Assembly: GCF_028462125.1 (NCBI RefSeq) | Contig: NZ_CP115468.1 | Location: forward strand, 2,845,559-2,909,558 | Direction: 5' to 3' | Source: Leptospira sp. GIMC2001 | GTDB taxonomy: Bacteria > Spirochaetota > Leptospiria > Leptospirales > Leptospiraceae | Length of the DNA stretch: 64,000 nt | Shown here: piece after piece, positions 37,074 to 45,996 of the stretch | Numbering within the stretch: position 1 is the stretch's first letter | How the letters are laid out: every line of letters begins with the position of its first letter | Made by a program: the position numbers and the translations under genes | Notes under the pieces: generated by a model | The model's database searches: none | What the model saw: the letters and a program-made list of their open reading frames with translations, nothing else | Told to the model about the DNA's origin: nothing

Positions 37074-38726
37074 ATGAAAATCATACGAATTCTTATTATT
37101 CCAATATTCCTCTTTGGAAACTGCATTCAATTTGATGATGGCGCTTTAGACCCAAATAGTGCGCTTTCTCAATTGCGGCTTTTACTTGGATTGGTGAGAT
37201 CCAATTCATCGCTTCAGACAACGATTGAAATGAAACTCAAAAAAGGAGATTCTTCCACTTACGGTGGAAATCTATTAGAATATGGCAAGCAAGGTGTGCA
37301 AGCTTCAAGTCAAACTAATCGTTCCACACAAGAAACTAGAGCAATTGCAAATGCCTCAACTACGACGATACGCTCCGATGGATTTGTAAGAGTAGTACTG
37401 AGAGAATTGGGCGTCTTCGAATTTATTATAAAATCACCCACCGGAGTACAGATAGCATCTTTTGAATTGAACATCACTCGTGGTTTAGACAATAATTCTC
37501 TAGCCCTTTTGATCCCGTCAAATGTCAGTGGTGATATAGTAGTTGAGATAATATCAATCATACAATCACAATTAACTGACTCACAGACTTTAATTTCTAT
37601 AGAAATTGCTGGTTCAATCGATTCTAAAATTTTTGGAATCGGAGTGACACAATTGAATTCTGATGGTGCGTCCAGTCGAAAAGCTTCAATTTTAGTTGGA
37701 GTAGATGGAAAATCTTTTGATGCTATACCAATTCCAAATGATAATTTTACTGAATCCATAAGCGCAGATTCTCCAACTACAATTTTTTATTTCCCATCTA
37801 ATCCTATAAAATTTGGAACAAAATATTTCTTCCTAGTTCGACGATTTAATTTTTCCACAAATGAATTGAAGACATTTGCAATTCAAACAGATGGATTTAC
37901 AATCAATTCAGAAGACGTCTACGAAGTTTCATCTCGGAATTCATCCTATCCTCGAATTGATAATACTAGAATATTCAATCTTTCTGATTTTCTCGTTTAT
38001 GGAGAGCAAGATAATTCAAGCTTGATTCAAATGCGCTATGACACGAACCTTTTAAAGCCAGGTAGTAGCAATGGCGATCTTTATCCTGATTTAATCTATG
38101 TCAATCCTGGATTCGTAAGCACAAGCCATTATTTTGAACATAAAGGGGGATTGCTTTATTCTGATATGAACGCTTATCAAAGTTATTTATACTCAGCTAA
38201 CTTTCCCACTGCGGAATACACTCTTTCTTACGAATCCAATCCAGATTTTCCAGGAGTGAGCCTCCGCACATTTGTCGTAAGCAAGAACCAACTCTTTCTC
38301 TTTCAATCCAAATCGGATGGACTTGGTCAGTATGATCTTCAAATATCTCAAATTTCCAACTCTGCTTTTGTGGGTGACTCAGTTACTGTAAGCTACTCGG
38401 TTGAAATAAAAACTCCATTGGTTATCAATCAGAGAACTGCATTAAAGGAATTTGGATCTAAATTTGCCTATCCACTTTTCGATTTTTCCTTATCCCAAGT
38501 TGGTTTGATTCTAGGTGAGAACAATTCTTGGTCATATATTTCGATATTACCTCAATTAGAATTGGACAAAATTGAAGATTACAGACCAAATAATTTAATT
38601 GAATCAGGCAATAAATTATATTATTATAATATTAAATTTATTTCTGGAAGCGCTCCGATCATTCAAGTCAAGTCGACAGACAATGGACCAACTTGGGATT
38701 CCTACCAGGACGTAATCATCAATTGA
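37074..38726 (+). CDS. Putative lipoprotein, unknown function
   Basis: About 550 residues starting at the ATG at 37074, chosen for its ggag site 6-7 nt upstream. The N-terminus M-K-I-I-R-I-L-I-I-P-I-F-L-F-G-N-C gives a loose spirochaetal lipobox with Asn before the Cys. The rest is beta-rich with many Ser and Asn residues. Near the C-terminus an Asp-box-like S-T-D-N-G-P-T-W occurs (sialidase/BNR type), and earlier stretches such as L-V-G-V-D-G-K-S-F-D have a similar turn. A beta-propeller is therefore possible but only weakly supported. It probably sits on the outer membrane. It stands alone. Confidence 0.65.
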   Translation: MKIIRILIIPIFLFGNCIQFDDGALDPNSALSQLRLLLGLVRSNSSLQTTIEMKLKKGDSSTYGGNLLEYGKQGVQASSQTNRSTQETRAIANASTTTIRSDGFVRVVLRELGVFEFIIKSPTGVQIASFELNITRGLDNNSLALLIPSNVSGDIVVEIISIIQSQLTDSQTLISIEIAGSIDSKIFGIGVTQLNSDGASSRKASILVGVDGKSFDAIPIPNDNFTESISADSPTTIFYFPSNPIKFGTKYFFLVRRFNFSTNELKTFAIQTDGFTINSEDVYEVSSRNSSYPRIDNTRIFNLSDFLVYGEQDNSSLIQMRYDTNLLKPGSSNGDLYPDLIYVNPGFVSTSHYFEHKGGLLYSDMNAYQSYLYSANFPTAEYTLSYESNPDFPGVSLRTFVVSKNQLFLFQSKSDGLGQYDLQISQISNSAFVGDSVTVSYSVEIKTPLVINQRTALKEFGSKFAYPLFDFSLSQVGLILGENNSWSYISILPQLELDKIEDYRPNNLIESGNKLYYYNIKFISGSAPIIQVKSTDNGPTWDSYQDVIIN

Positions 38727-38934
38727 TTCCATCGAATTGCACTAAATTTTCCTGTTTGGAGCCTTCTATTAAACTTCAGGATTCCCATTTTTTAATTTCT
38801 ACATAAATATTATTCTTAGAATTCTATTTACGTTAAAAATCTTAAAAAATTACCTAAAATCCTGGATTTGTCCTATTCGTTTAGTCTTATTACTGCATAA
38901 GAATCAGATTGCGAATAGATTGAGGAAAAAGTTC

Positions 38935-40338
38935 ATGATTGATTTTATTTTAGGTAACTTAAGTCCCAAAATTTCGTTTTTAAGTAATATTGATAAGAAT
39001 CGCCTATTCAATGAACTGCTTCTATCGAATTATCGAAATGCCAAAACGATGATTCTGATTCTTATAACAATTCATATACCAATATTTTACATAGATTATT
39101 CTAAGTATAATACAGTTGGTTGGATTGAAGTTCCGACTTATAAAACAATATTTTTATTTCACTTAGCATTGATTGGAATTCTAGCATTAATCTTGCCGTT
39201 CATACTGTACTGCCTAAAGAATCGATCATTTGGAATATTTGGACAAATCCTCACTCTATTTATTTTTTCATTTGTCTATCTGTGGTCTTTATTATTTTCT
39301 ATAAATGATTTTTTCCATTTTAAAGATTTCTCAATATATATAATTGCAAGTTTCGGCTTGCCGTTGCTATTTAGGTTTCGTGGCATTGTTCAAGTTGGAA
39401 TTTCATTAGCATTTCATCTAATATTCATTAGTCTTCTATTCTACTATTCAACTCATATATCTGAAATCGAGGGAGTGCTCACCAACTCATCAATTGCAAT
39501 GATTTTATCGATTGTAGTTGCTCGCGTCAATTTTAATTATAAAGTGAATGAGTATATATCCCTTGCAACAATACAGAATCAAAATGATAGAATCAATCAA
39601 CAAATCCAGATCATCCAAAATGATATTGAAATGGCAAGTGAGATCCAGATAAATACTCTTCCAAAAATCGATTCATTGAAAGATTTAAAAATTGATATAG
39701 ACCTAATGTATCTCGCTTTGGAAAAAGTCAGTGGAGATTTTTATGATTTTTTCCAACGATCGAAGAATTCGTTTAGAATTTTTATAGCAGATGCAACAGG
39801 TCATGGAATCCAAGCAGCTCTAATTACGATGATCATAAAAACTGAATATGAAAGAATAAAAGATTCTTATGATGATCCCAAAGAGATACTAAATAGACTG
39901 AATGTAAGTATTCTTTCTATATTCAAAAATACGGAAGCACCTTACTCTTGCTTTATTATAGATATTGACTATGACAAAAAGTTATTCCAATACAGTTCGG
40001 CTGGTCATCCAACTCAGCTACTTTTCAATGGAAAAGAGATCATGGAACTGAATTCTCTTTCACCAATGCTTGGATTTCGAAATGATATATCGATCTTAAC
40101 CAATCGCTTTCCTCTAGAAGAATCCTTTAAACTCTTTCTTTATACAGATGGACTCACAGAATCTTATATTAGAGGTAGAGATATTTATGGTCTCAAAAAT
40201 CTTAAAGATGCATTCTCAGAATCTAGAGACTTGAATGCTAAGGATACGAATCATCTCATTTATCAAAAAGCAAAATCATTCTTAGGATCCGATGATTTTA
40301 CAGACGATGTAACTTTGATCTCGATTGTGGATTCTTAA
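38935..40338 (+). CDS. Membrane SpoIIE/RsbU-type PP2C phosphatase
   Basis: The ATG at 38935 is preferred because gagg lies 9 nt upstream; a TTG 15 bp earlier is less likely. The N-terminal half (about residues 35-205) has six membrane helices. A short helical linker follows (Q-N-Q-N-D-R-I-N-Q-Q-I-Q), then the SpoIIE-type phosphatase domain: E-M-A-S-E-I-Q, V-S-G-D-F-Y-D-F, D-A-T-G-H-G-I-Q-A-A-L, Y-T-D-G-L-T-E-S and D-D-V-T-L-I. Such enzymes dephosphorylate anti-sigma-antagonist proteins in partner-switching pathways. No anti-sigma kinase or antagonist is next to it, so the target is unknown. Confidence 0.85.
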   Translation: MIDFILGNLSPKISFLSNIDKNRLFNELLLSNYRNAKTMILILITIHIPIFYIDYSKYNTVGWIEVPTYKTIFLFHLALIGILALILPFILYCLKNRSFGIFGQILTLFIFSFVYLWSLLFSINDFFHFKDFSIYIIASFGLPLLFRFRGIVQVGISLAFHLIFISLLFYYSTHISEIEGVLTNSSIAMILSIVVARVNFNYKVNEYISLATIQNQNDRINQQIQIIQNDIEMASEIQINTLPKIDSLKDLKIDIDLMYLALEKVSGDFYDFFQRSKNSFRIFIADATGHGIQAALITMIIKTEYERIKDSYDDPKEILNRLNVSILSIFKNTEAPYSCFIIDIDYDKKLFQYSSAGHPTQLLFNGKEIMELNSLSPMLGFRNDISILTNRFPLEESFKLFLYTDGLTESYIRGRDIYGLKNLKDAFSESRDLNAKDTNHLIYQKAKSFLGSDDFTDDVTLISIVDS

Positions 40339-40339
40339 T

Positions 40340-40825
40340 CTATTTGGATTTTTCCAATAATACTGAAGAAAGAACCATCATACCTTCAGCCCGCCCCAGA
40401 GAGCCCATACCTTCCATCGTTGTTGCCTTAACTGAGACTAGTCCAGCTTCCAAGCCAAGAATTCCAGCGATTGATTCAATCATCTCCCGGCGCACTGGAG
40501 AAATTTTGGGTCTTTCAGCAACAATAGTAATATCAATATTGGATATATGAAATTTTTTCTCTCTCATTAAATCTAAAGTTTTCTCAACAATCAATTTGGA
40601 ATTCATATTCTTCCATTTAGGATCTGTGTCTGGAAAATGGTCTCCGATATCTCCAAGTGCCAGTGCACCTAATATTGCATCGGCGAGACTATGTAGCACG
40701 ATGTCTGCATCACTATGCCCCATCAAAGCGTATTCAGAATCAATATGTAGGCCGCCCAAAATCATTGGACGCATTGGCTCATGAACCAATTTGTGAAAAT
40801 CTATACCATTTCCGATTCTAAACAT
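40340..40825 (-). CDS. ispF: 2-C-methyl-D-erythritol 2,4-cyclodiphosphate synthase IspF
   Basis: IspF makes the cyclic diphosphate intermediate of the non-mevalonate isoprenoid pathway. The 161-residue length is full. The zinc ligands are visible in the D-F-H motif (residues 9-11) and in G-H-S-D-A-D-I-V-L-H. The substrate loop D-I-G-D-H-F-P-D-T-D and the conserved K-A-T-T-M-E-G-M-G-S-L-G-R-A-E-G are intact. An aagg site lies 7 nt before the ATG. It lies 15 bp after nadA and is probably co-transcribed with it. Confidence 0.95.
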   Translation of the reverse strand: MFRIGNGIDFHKLVHEPMRPMILGGLHIDSEYALMGHSDADIVLHSLADAILGALALGDIGDHFPDTDPKWKNMNSKLIVEKTLDLMREKKFHISNIDITIVAERPKISPVRREMIESIAGILGLEAGLVSVKATTMEGMGSLGRAEGMMVLSSVLLEKSK

Positions 40826-40840
40826 ATTTAAACCTTATTT

Positions 40841-41830
40841 TTATTTTTTGAAAGAGATTTCTAACATGCGATTAACAGCATTTCTTGCTTTCTCAATGAT
40901 ATCTTCATCAATGAGGATCTCAAACGTTTCATTGATTAAACTATTTTTAATTTTTTCTAGTGTGATCTTCTTCATATGCGGACAAGTCTGGCAAGTCGAA
41001 ACAAAATATTTATCTGGAAACTCCATTCGTAAATTATCACCCATTGAACACTCTGTTATCAAGAGAATGTTTTTGGATGGTGCTTGCTTAACAAAATCAA
41101 TCATCTGGGAAGTAGATCCAGAAAAATCAGAATAATCAACAACTTCTTTCGAACATTCTGGATGGGATATAACGGTCACATCCCCACCTAATCTCTGTCT
41201 GGTGATTTGAATATCCAAAGGTGTATACATTTCATGAACCATGCAGCGACCCGGATGCGATATAATTTTTTTCTTGGTCAATTTTCGCATATTGTCCGCT
41301 AAATATTCGTCTGGAAGAAAAATTACTGTATCGGAATCTATTGCTTCTATGATCTGAGCCGCATTTGCTGATGTACAGCATATATCTGTCTCAGCTTTAA
41401 CAGCAGCTGAACAATTGACGTAAGTCACAACAGGTACACCTGGATATTGGGCTTTGATTTTTTTCACTTCATCACGAGTGATTGATTCTGCAAGTGAACA
41501 TCCTGCTTTTTCATCTGCAATCAATACCTTTCTATGCGGCGATAGAATCTTTGCAGTCTCTGCCATAAAATGAACACCATTGAAAAGTATAATATCTGCA
41601 TCCACTTCTGCCGCAGCTTTAGATAAGTATAATGAATCTCCAATTATATCAGAAACACCATAAAACACATCCGGCGTCATATAATTGTGTCCTAGTAGAA
41701 CTGCATTTTTCTCTTTTTTCAATTGATTGATTTCTCGAATAAGAGGTATCATCTCATCAATTTCCGAAGGGATATAAAGCTTGGAAAGCTTGCTTATAAC
41801 TTCTTTTTCTGTGAAATTTGCAGTCGGCAT
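40841..41830 (-). CDS. nadA: Quinolinate synthase NadA
   Basis: NadA condenses iminoaspartate with dihydroxyacetone phosphate to quinolinate in NAD synthesis, using a 4Fe-4S cluster. The protein shows V-L-L-G-H-N-Y-M, the three expected cluster cysteines (A-G-C-S-L-A-E-S; the P-G-R-C-M-V-H-E region or the C-C-T-S-A-N site; C-Q-T-C-P-H-M) and H-P-E-C-S-K-E-V. I set the start at 41828-41830 (M-P-T-A-N-F) because ggtgg lies 7 nt upstream; an ATG 21 bp further up would overlap the preceding gene. nadB and nadC are not adjacent. Confidence 0.93.
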   Translation of the reverse strand: MPTANFTEKEVISKLSKLYIPSEIDEMIPLIREINQLKKEKNAVLLGHNYMTPDVFYGVSDIIGDSLYLSKAAAEVDADIILFNGVHFMAETAKILSPHRKVLIADEKAGCSLAESITRDEVKKIKAQYPGVPVVTYVNCSAAVKAETDICCTSANAAQIIEAIDSDTVIFLPDEYLADNMRKLTKKKIISHPGRCMVHEMYTPLDIQITRQRLGGDVTVISHPECSKEVVDYSDFSGSTSQMIDFVKQAPSKNILLITECSMGDNLRMEFPDKYFVSTCQTCPHMKKITLEKIKNSLINETFEILIDEDIIEKARNAVNRMLEISFKK

Positions 41831-41832
41831 AA

Positions 41833-42390
41833 TCAATCCACCTTCAACCAATCATTAGGATATGTAGTTCCCGAATTGACAAGCCCAGATTCAGCAGTTG
41901 GAGTTTTACCATTCACCGATCTACACTTCTCGAAGCAATCGATCCAAACAATTACATTCGAATTTGTAACTCCTCCAGACACAGCAGCATTCTGTCCGCG
42001 TTGAGCTAGTCTGTAGTCTCTTGCGTTGTTGAACCGATTCTCGTTGCATTTGGTCAAGGCATTGTAATTGAAATTGCATGAATCAAAGCAGCGAATGTAT
42101 TTTTCTAAGATCTCATCGCTTCGCAAACTGCTAGGCTCAATTCCATTCCTAAAATTTGTCACGAAATTGCTGTCACAAGATACGACTGGCGAAGTCTGAT
42201 TGCCTATACAAAGGTTTTCGGTCTGGATAAATTTTTCACAGGCTGATTGTACTCCTGGTTGATTCTGTAAGAGCAGAGTAATTAGCTCCGATTCCTGATC
42301 GTTATTTTTTTTATTACTGCATGATAGGGTAAAACACCCTACCAAAGTTGAGATTAAGATTAAAAGCTGGATTTGAGTTCGAAATTTCAT
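41833..42390 (-). CDS. Small Cys-rich lipoprotein, unknown function
   Basis: A 185-residue protein with a signal peptide and two possible lipidation sites (L-V-G-C at 16-19 and T-L-S-C at 21-24). The mature part has about eight cysteines in loosely paired spacing (A-C-E-K-F, N-L-C-I, V-S-C-D, R-C-F-D-S-C, K-C-N-E, I-D-C-F-E-K-C), suggesting disulphides and export. I do not recognise a family. It ends 2 bp before the nadA start, so it probably leads the lipoprotein-nadA-ispF transcript, although its function need not be related. Confidence 0.65.
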   Translation of the reverse strand: MKFRTQIQLLILISTLVGCFTLSCSNKKNNDQESELITLLLQNQPGVQSACEKFIQTENLCIGNQTSPVVSCDSNFVTNFRNGIEPSSLRSDEILEKYIRCFDSCNFNYNALTKCNENRFNNARDYRLAQRGQNAAVSGGVTNSNVIVWIDCFEKCRSVNGKTPTAESGLVNSGTTYPNDWLKVD

Positions 42391-42428
42391 GATTTTCTCT
42401 AGTATAGACCCAACTGAATTGCTGTAAA

Positions 42429-42471
42429 TTTTTTTTTCGTCTTGACACCATCTAGGGCGAGAGTGGATTAT
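42429..42471 (+). promoter_or_regulatory. Promoter candidate with upstream T9 tract for the lpoB-like operon
   Basis: A consensus TTGACA (42442-42447) with GATTAT (42466-42471) 18 bp later (four of six matches to TATAAT) precedes the LpoB-like gene by about 33 bp. A run of nine T residues (42429-42437) ends 4 bp upstream of the -35 box. Length changes in that run could alter promoter strength. Confidence 0.45.
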
Positions 42472-42504
42472 TCAACGGGATAAAGGAAAATTTTAGGAGT
42501 GATT

Positions 42505-43086
42505 ATGTTTCGCTTTACCGTATTGATACTACTCGCATTATTATTGACAACCTCATGCTCCAGTGGAGCTAAGCGACTAGACCTAGAAACAGACCTAGTT
42601 TCTGATTCTGGCGGTCTGACTAGACAAGAACTTGAGAAAGCTGCTGCTCGTTTCGGAAAAGAAATTGGTGCCTATTTCAAAGAAAACCCTCGTGATGAAG
42701 GAATTTTTGTCGCCCATTTCCCGACTCGAAACAATACAACCGAAATGATTCCCACAGAATTTTTCGATAATAGTTTTGTTTCTCAGCTAATTAGAAATAA
42801 AATATTTACTGTTAGAACAGACACTCGCGAGAAATCCATCAATGAGATGACCTTCTCGCTTTCTGGAATGACTGGGAACAGATTGTCCCTTGGCAAGATG
42901 AAATCACCGAACTTTTTCGTTCGATGTGATATCGACGAAAATATATTCACCGTTAAAGGCGATCGTATCGTGGAACAAACAGTTAATATCGAATTGGTGG
43001 AAGTTGAGACTAATATCGCAGTTTGGAATGAGCGAGTTGCTTACCGTAAACAAGCAGTCGTAGGGAACAGGGGAGTTGGCTGGTAA
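42505..43086 (+). CDS. LpoB-like outer-membrane lipoprotein
   Basis: About 193 residues from the ATG at 42505, with gGGAG 5 nt upstream. The lipobox T-T-S-C gives lipidation at about Cys18. The mature domain follows the LpoB/CsgG-type pattern: V-A-H-F-P-T-R-N-N-T, then F-V-S-Q-L-I-R-N-K-I-F-T-V, L-S-G-M-T-G-N-R, F-F-V-R-C-D-I-D-E, and V-N-I-E-L-V-E-V-E-T-N-I-A-V-W. In proteobacteria LpoB activates a bifunctional penicillin-binding protein; that role here is inference. The next gene starts inside its end and looks like the usual genomic partner of such lipoproteins (COG3014 type). Confidence 0.75.
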   Translation: MFRFTVLILLALLLTTSCSSGAKRLDLETDLVSDSGGLTRQELEKAAARFGKEIGAYFKENPRDEGIFVAHFPTRNNTTEMIPTEFFDNSFVSQLIRNKIFTVRTDTREKSINEMTFSLSGMTGNRLSLGKMKSPNFFVRCDIDENIFTVKGDRIVEQTVNIELVEVETNIAVWNERVAYRKQAVVGNRGVGW

Positions 43087-44512
43087 GAACCTAAGCTTTC
43101 TCCATAAGCTAGGTCTCTGGGTATCACTTCTTACCTTAGGGACCTGCGCGACTGGATACAATGCGATCATCCAAGATACAGAAAAACTGTATTATAGTGG
43201 AAACTATGATGCAGCGATTCCTAAGATTCGATCTCTTGCGAATGATTCCGATAACAAGGACAGACTGCTCTACTTAATGGAAGCCGGTATGATTTTTCAT
43301 ACCAAAGGTGATTATGAATCTTCGAACAAAGCATTTATGGATGCTGAGAACGTTGCAGACAATATCAAAGTTAGTGTAACTCGTCAAGGTCTATCTTTTC
43401 TTCTCAGTGATAACGAAAGTAATTTCACTGGTGAAGATTTCGAAAGGGTTTTAATCAAGTTCTATATTGCTCTAAACTATATATTTCTCGGGGAATTCGA
43501 AAATGCAAAAATCTATTTCCGTAGGCTAGATGTAGAATTAAGAGAAATGAAATATGTCCAAGGCAAATACAAACAAAATTTATTTGCTCGATATCTAGAT
43601 GCCGTCCTCTCAGAAACATTGAGCCGATACAATGATGCCCGAGTTCAATACAAAAATATTCTAGAAATTGAACCAAGTTTTAGTCAAATCAAAGGTGATA
43701 AATATGTTCTTGCAGTCAAAGAAAATGATTCAAGAACACAAGCCGCACTAGCAAGCAATCAGAATTTAGTTACTGCATTCAATCGAAATATGCAACCCGT
43801 TCCCTACAATACGAAAATGGGTGAAGTAATCATCATCAATCAAGCGGGCAAAGCTGCAGTAAAGGAATCCAGAGGTAAATTACTCAATGATCAATTTTTT
43901 GCAAGTAGTTTGAAAGTCTCATTGGATTCTTCTATCCGAGCAAAAGGTGGTGCAAGTTCAGCGGGAGTTACAGCTTCGGGAGTTCTTGCGATGATGGCGT
44001 CAGCTGAGAATCCAATTCCAATATACAAAGTACGCGATCCTAAATCTGCAGCAGTAAAACCCATTCTACTTGGCGGAAGACAGGTGGGAACTACAACTAT
44101 CATGAATGATTATTCAGATACTGCGATGAAGAGTTTTAATGAGAACTACAACACAATCGTTGCAAAAAACGTAGCTTCCATCGCAGTTAAGTTAGTTGCA
44201 GCTGCAATTGCATCCGAAGCGTTATCTAAAGAAATAAAGAAGAATCAGAAGAACGAACTTGCAGGAAGCCTTATTTCATTAGGTGTTGGGCTTGCTGCAG
44301 GATACGCAGCCTCCTCTACAATTGCACCAGACCTCAGAAGTTGGCATCTATTGCCGTCCAACTACCAAGTCAAACGTATGCATCTAGAACCTGGAGAATA
44401 CACAATTGAACTTCCTGGAAGTAAATTACCGGATGGAAGCTCAAGTATTAAAGTTATGGTTGAATCAGGAAAAGTCACTTTTCTCAACTATAGAACTTTC
44501 GTCGAAGAATGA
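43076..44512 (+). CDS. TPR lipoprotein of COG3014 type
   Basis: A 478-residue protein with a signal peptide and lipobox (T-L-G-T-C, about Cys24). TPR-like helices follow (about 30-210; Y-Y-S-G-N-Y-D-A-A-I-P, F-L-G-E-F-E-N-A-K-I-Y-F). A C-terminal domain has E-V-I-I-I-N-Q-A-G-K-A and a Gly/Ala-rich hydrophobic stretch (G-V-G-L-A-A-G-Y-A-A). The only canonical start available is the TTG at 43076, inside the previous gene by 11 bp and with AGGGGAG almost touching it, so translation is probably coupled. Proteins of this type occur next to LpoB-like lipoproteins elsewhere. A cell-envelope role is likely. Confidence 0.72.
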   Translation: MAGKNLSFLHKLGLWVSLLTLGTCATGYNAIIQDTEKLYYSGNYDAAIPKIRSLANDSDNKDRLLYLMEAGMIFHTKGDYESSNKAFMDAENVADNIKVSVTRQGLSFLLSDNESNFTGEDFERVLIKFYIALNYIFLGEFENAKIYFRRLDVELREMKYVQGKYKQNLFARYLDAVLSETLSRYNDARVQYKNILEIEPSFSQIKGDKYVLAVKENDSRTQAALASNQNLVTAFNRNMQPVPYNTKMGEVIIINQAGKAAVKESRGKLLNDQFFASSLKVSLDSSIRAKGGASSAGVTASGVLAMMASAENPIPIYKVRDPKSAAVKPILLGGRQVGTTTIMNDYSDTAMKSFNENYNTIVAKNVASIAVKLVAAAIASEALSKEIKKNQKNELAGSLISLGVGLAAGYAASSTIAPDLRSWHLLPSNYQVKRMHLEPGEYTIELPGSKLPDGSSSIKVMVESGKVTFLNYRTFVEE

Positions 44513-45207
44513 ATTCATTATTAATAGGTGGATCAGGTCTTGTGGGTTCTTGGGTTATACAATTGTACCCTACGTATTTCCCGATGGGTCAGCTCGTTGT
44601 ATTTATTAGAAAATCCGCATCTAGTTCTTTTAACTCCCAAAATTTCCAATCGCAAAACATACAATTTGTTGAAGTGGATTTTGATGACGAGAGCACTTGG
44701 GATAGAAAATATCTTTCCAATACTGAAACTCTAATCTGCACACTCGGCACAACAATCAAAAAAGCTGGATCCAAACAAGCCTTTAGAAAAGTAGATTATG
44801 ATTATCCTTTAGCATTTGCTAAGTGGAGCCTAAAACATTCCTTTAAACGCATGAGCATCGTTACGGCTATGGGTTCGAATAGTAAATCAGGTATTTTCTA
44901 TAGCCAGGTAAAGGGTGAATTGGAAGAAGAACTTGCTAAATTAGAAATTCAAAATCTTTCAATCTTTCAACCTTCTTTGATTTTGGGAGATAGAAAAGAG
45001 AGAAGAATTGGCGAAGAAATAGGCAAAATAGCTGCGGGGATCATTCCCTTCTCTCTGTTCGGCCTAGATAAAATAAAGCCAATTCAAGCTGAAGTGATTT
45101 CCCGGGCAATACTTGCCAATTTGCAAACCTCTATAATATCAAATATTCCGAATATTCAAATTTTTGAATCTGATGCAATCCAGAAATTTGCAAAGCCGGA
45201 AACATAA
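44509..45207 (+). CDS. NAD(P)-binding TIP30/HTATIP2-like protein
   Basis: A 232-residue atypical short-chain dehydrogenase. The N-terminal Rossmann motif is L-L-I-G-G-S-G-L-V-G-S. Family-like blocks follow: V-D-F-D-D, C-T-L-G-T-T-I-K-K-A-G-S-K-Q-A-F-R-K-V-D-Y-D-Y-P-L-A-F-A, S-I-V-T-A-M-G-S-N-S-K-S, Y-S-Q-V-K-G-E-L-E-E-E-L, and F-Q-P-S-L-I-L-G-D-R. The Y-x-x-x-K pair is present in Y-S-Q-V-K. The T-x-G-T-T-x-x-x-A-G-S motif is characteristic of the HTATIP2 group. It overlaps the preceding gene by 4 bp (ATGA). The substrate is unknown. Confidence 0.82.
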   Translation: MNSLLIGGSGLVGSWVIQLYPTYFPMGQLVVFIRKSASSSFNSQNFQSQNIQFVEVDFDDESTWDRKYLSNTETLICTLGTTIKKAGSKQAFRKVDYDYPLAFAKWSLKHSFKRMSIVTAMGSNSKSGIFYSQVKGELEEELAKLEIQNLSIFQPSLILGDRKERRIGEEIGKIAAGIIPFSLFGLDKIKPIQAEVISRAILANLQTSIISNIPNIQIFESDAIQKFAKPET

Positions 45208-45228
45208 AAACAAGGATTAGATCTTTTT

Positions 45229-45909
45229 ATGAAACCAGCCATTCTCAGTTTTCTTATGATGCTCATTCTCCGATTTTGGTTCAGTTTTATACGAATCAAA
45301 GAAGTGATTCTACCTGATTCAACAGCGGATCTAATCAATAATAAGAAAGGATATATATTTGCAATTTGGCATAGCAATATGGCGTCACTTGTTGTTTACT
45401 TTGCAAATTTTATCCTAAGAAAAAAGAAAAATCCAGTTAGTCCCCTAGCCTCGCATTCTAAAGATGGGGAGTTTATCAGTCTTACAGTTTCGCGATTTGG
45501 TTTCAAAACAATCCGTGGATCTTCTTCTAAAGGTGGCGCGGCCGGTGCACTAGGCCTTCTTCGTGCAGCCAAATCTGGAGTGATACCTCTGATCACTGTT
45601 GATGGCCCGAAGGGTCCAGTATATACTGTAAAACCAGGAATCGTAGAAATTGCGAGTCTATCTGGGCTTCCTGTTGTAATTCTTATGACGAGCTTTGATC
45701 GCTTCTATGAATTTTCGAAATCATGGGATAAACATAGATTTCCTAAATTTTTCGCCAAACAATACTTAGTTTATTCTGAGCCAATTTACATACCGAAAAA
45801 ATTAAATGAAAATGATCTAATTCTCTATACAAAAAAGATTCAGGACAAAATGAACGAGATATGGACAGATTTAGAAGCGAGAATGATTGCGCTACAGCCT
45901 CAGCAGTGA
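45229..45909 (+). CDS. DUF374 / lysophospholipid-acyltransferase-like protein
   Basis: A 226-residue protein with an N-terminal membrane segment. It carries the DUF374 pattern: A-I-W-H-S-N-M, S-H-S-K-D-G-E-F-I-S, G-F-K-T-I-R-G-S-S-S-K-G-G, and T-V-D-G-P-K-G-P-V-Y-T-V-K-P-G-I. The H-S-x-D-G-E block corresponds to the catalytic H-x(4)-D/E of the acyltransferase superfamily. Family members are linked to lipid A or other envelope lipid acylation. It follows the TIP30-like gene by 21 bp and probably ends the envelope operon begun by the LpoB-like gene. Confidence 0.82.
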   Translation: MKPAILSFLMMLILRFWFSFIRIKEVILPDSTADLINNKKGYIFAIWHSNMASLVVYFANFILRKKKNPVSPLASHSKDGEFISLTVSRFGFKTIRGSSSKGGAAGALGLLRAAKSGVIPLITVDGPKGPVYTVKPGIVEIASLSGLPVVILMTSFDRFYEFSKSWDKHRFPKFFAKQYLVYSEPIYIPKKLNENDLILYTKKIQDKMNEIWTDLEARMIALQPQQ

Positions 45910-45996
45910 CTCGTTCTAAAAAATGACCCAAAATCCTTGACTCACTGACCTCACTAGAAAAAATATCCACTATAGTAGAAAAAAGCAGGAGATTTC

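Noticed and set aside
37310..37759. 149-codon minus-strand frame in the 37074 lipoprotein gene
   Set aside because: No signal, motif or ribosome-binding site; the plus-strand lipoprotein has a good start and lipobox.
44870..44890. tRNA T-arm-like ggttcgaat
   Set aside because: Lies within the TIP30-like coding sequence and no cloverleaf can be drawn.
45910..45996. Clear sigma70 promoter for metK
   Set aside because: TTGACT is present but the element 17 bp downstream is AAAATA, too weak to list as a feature.
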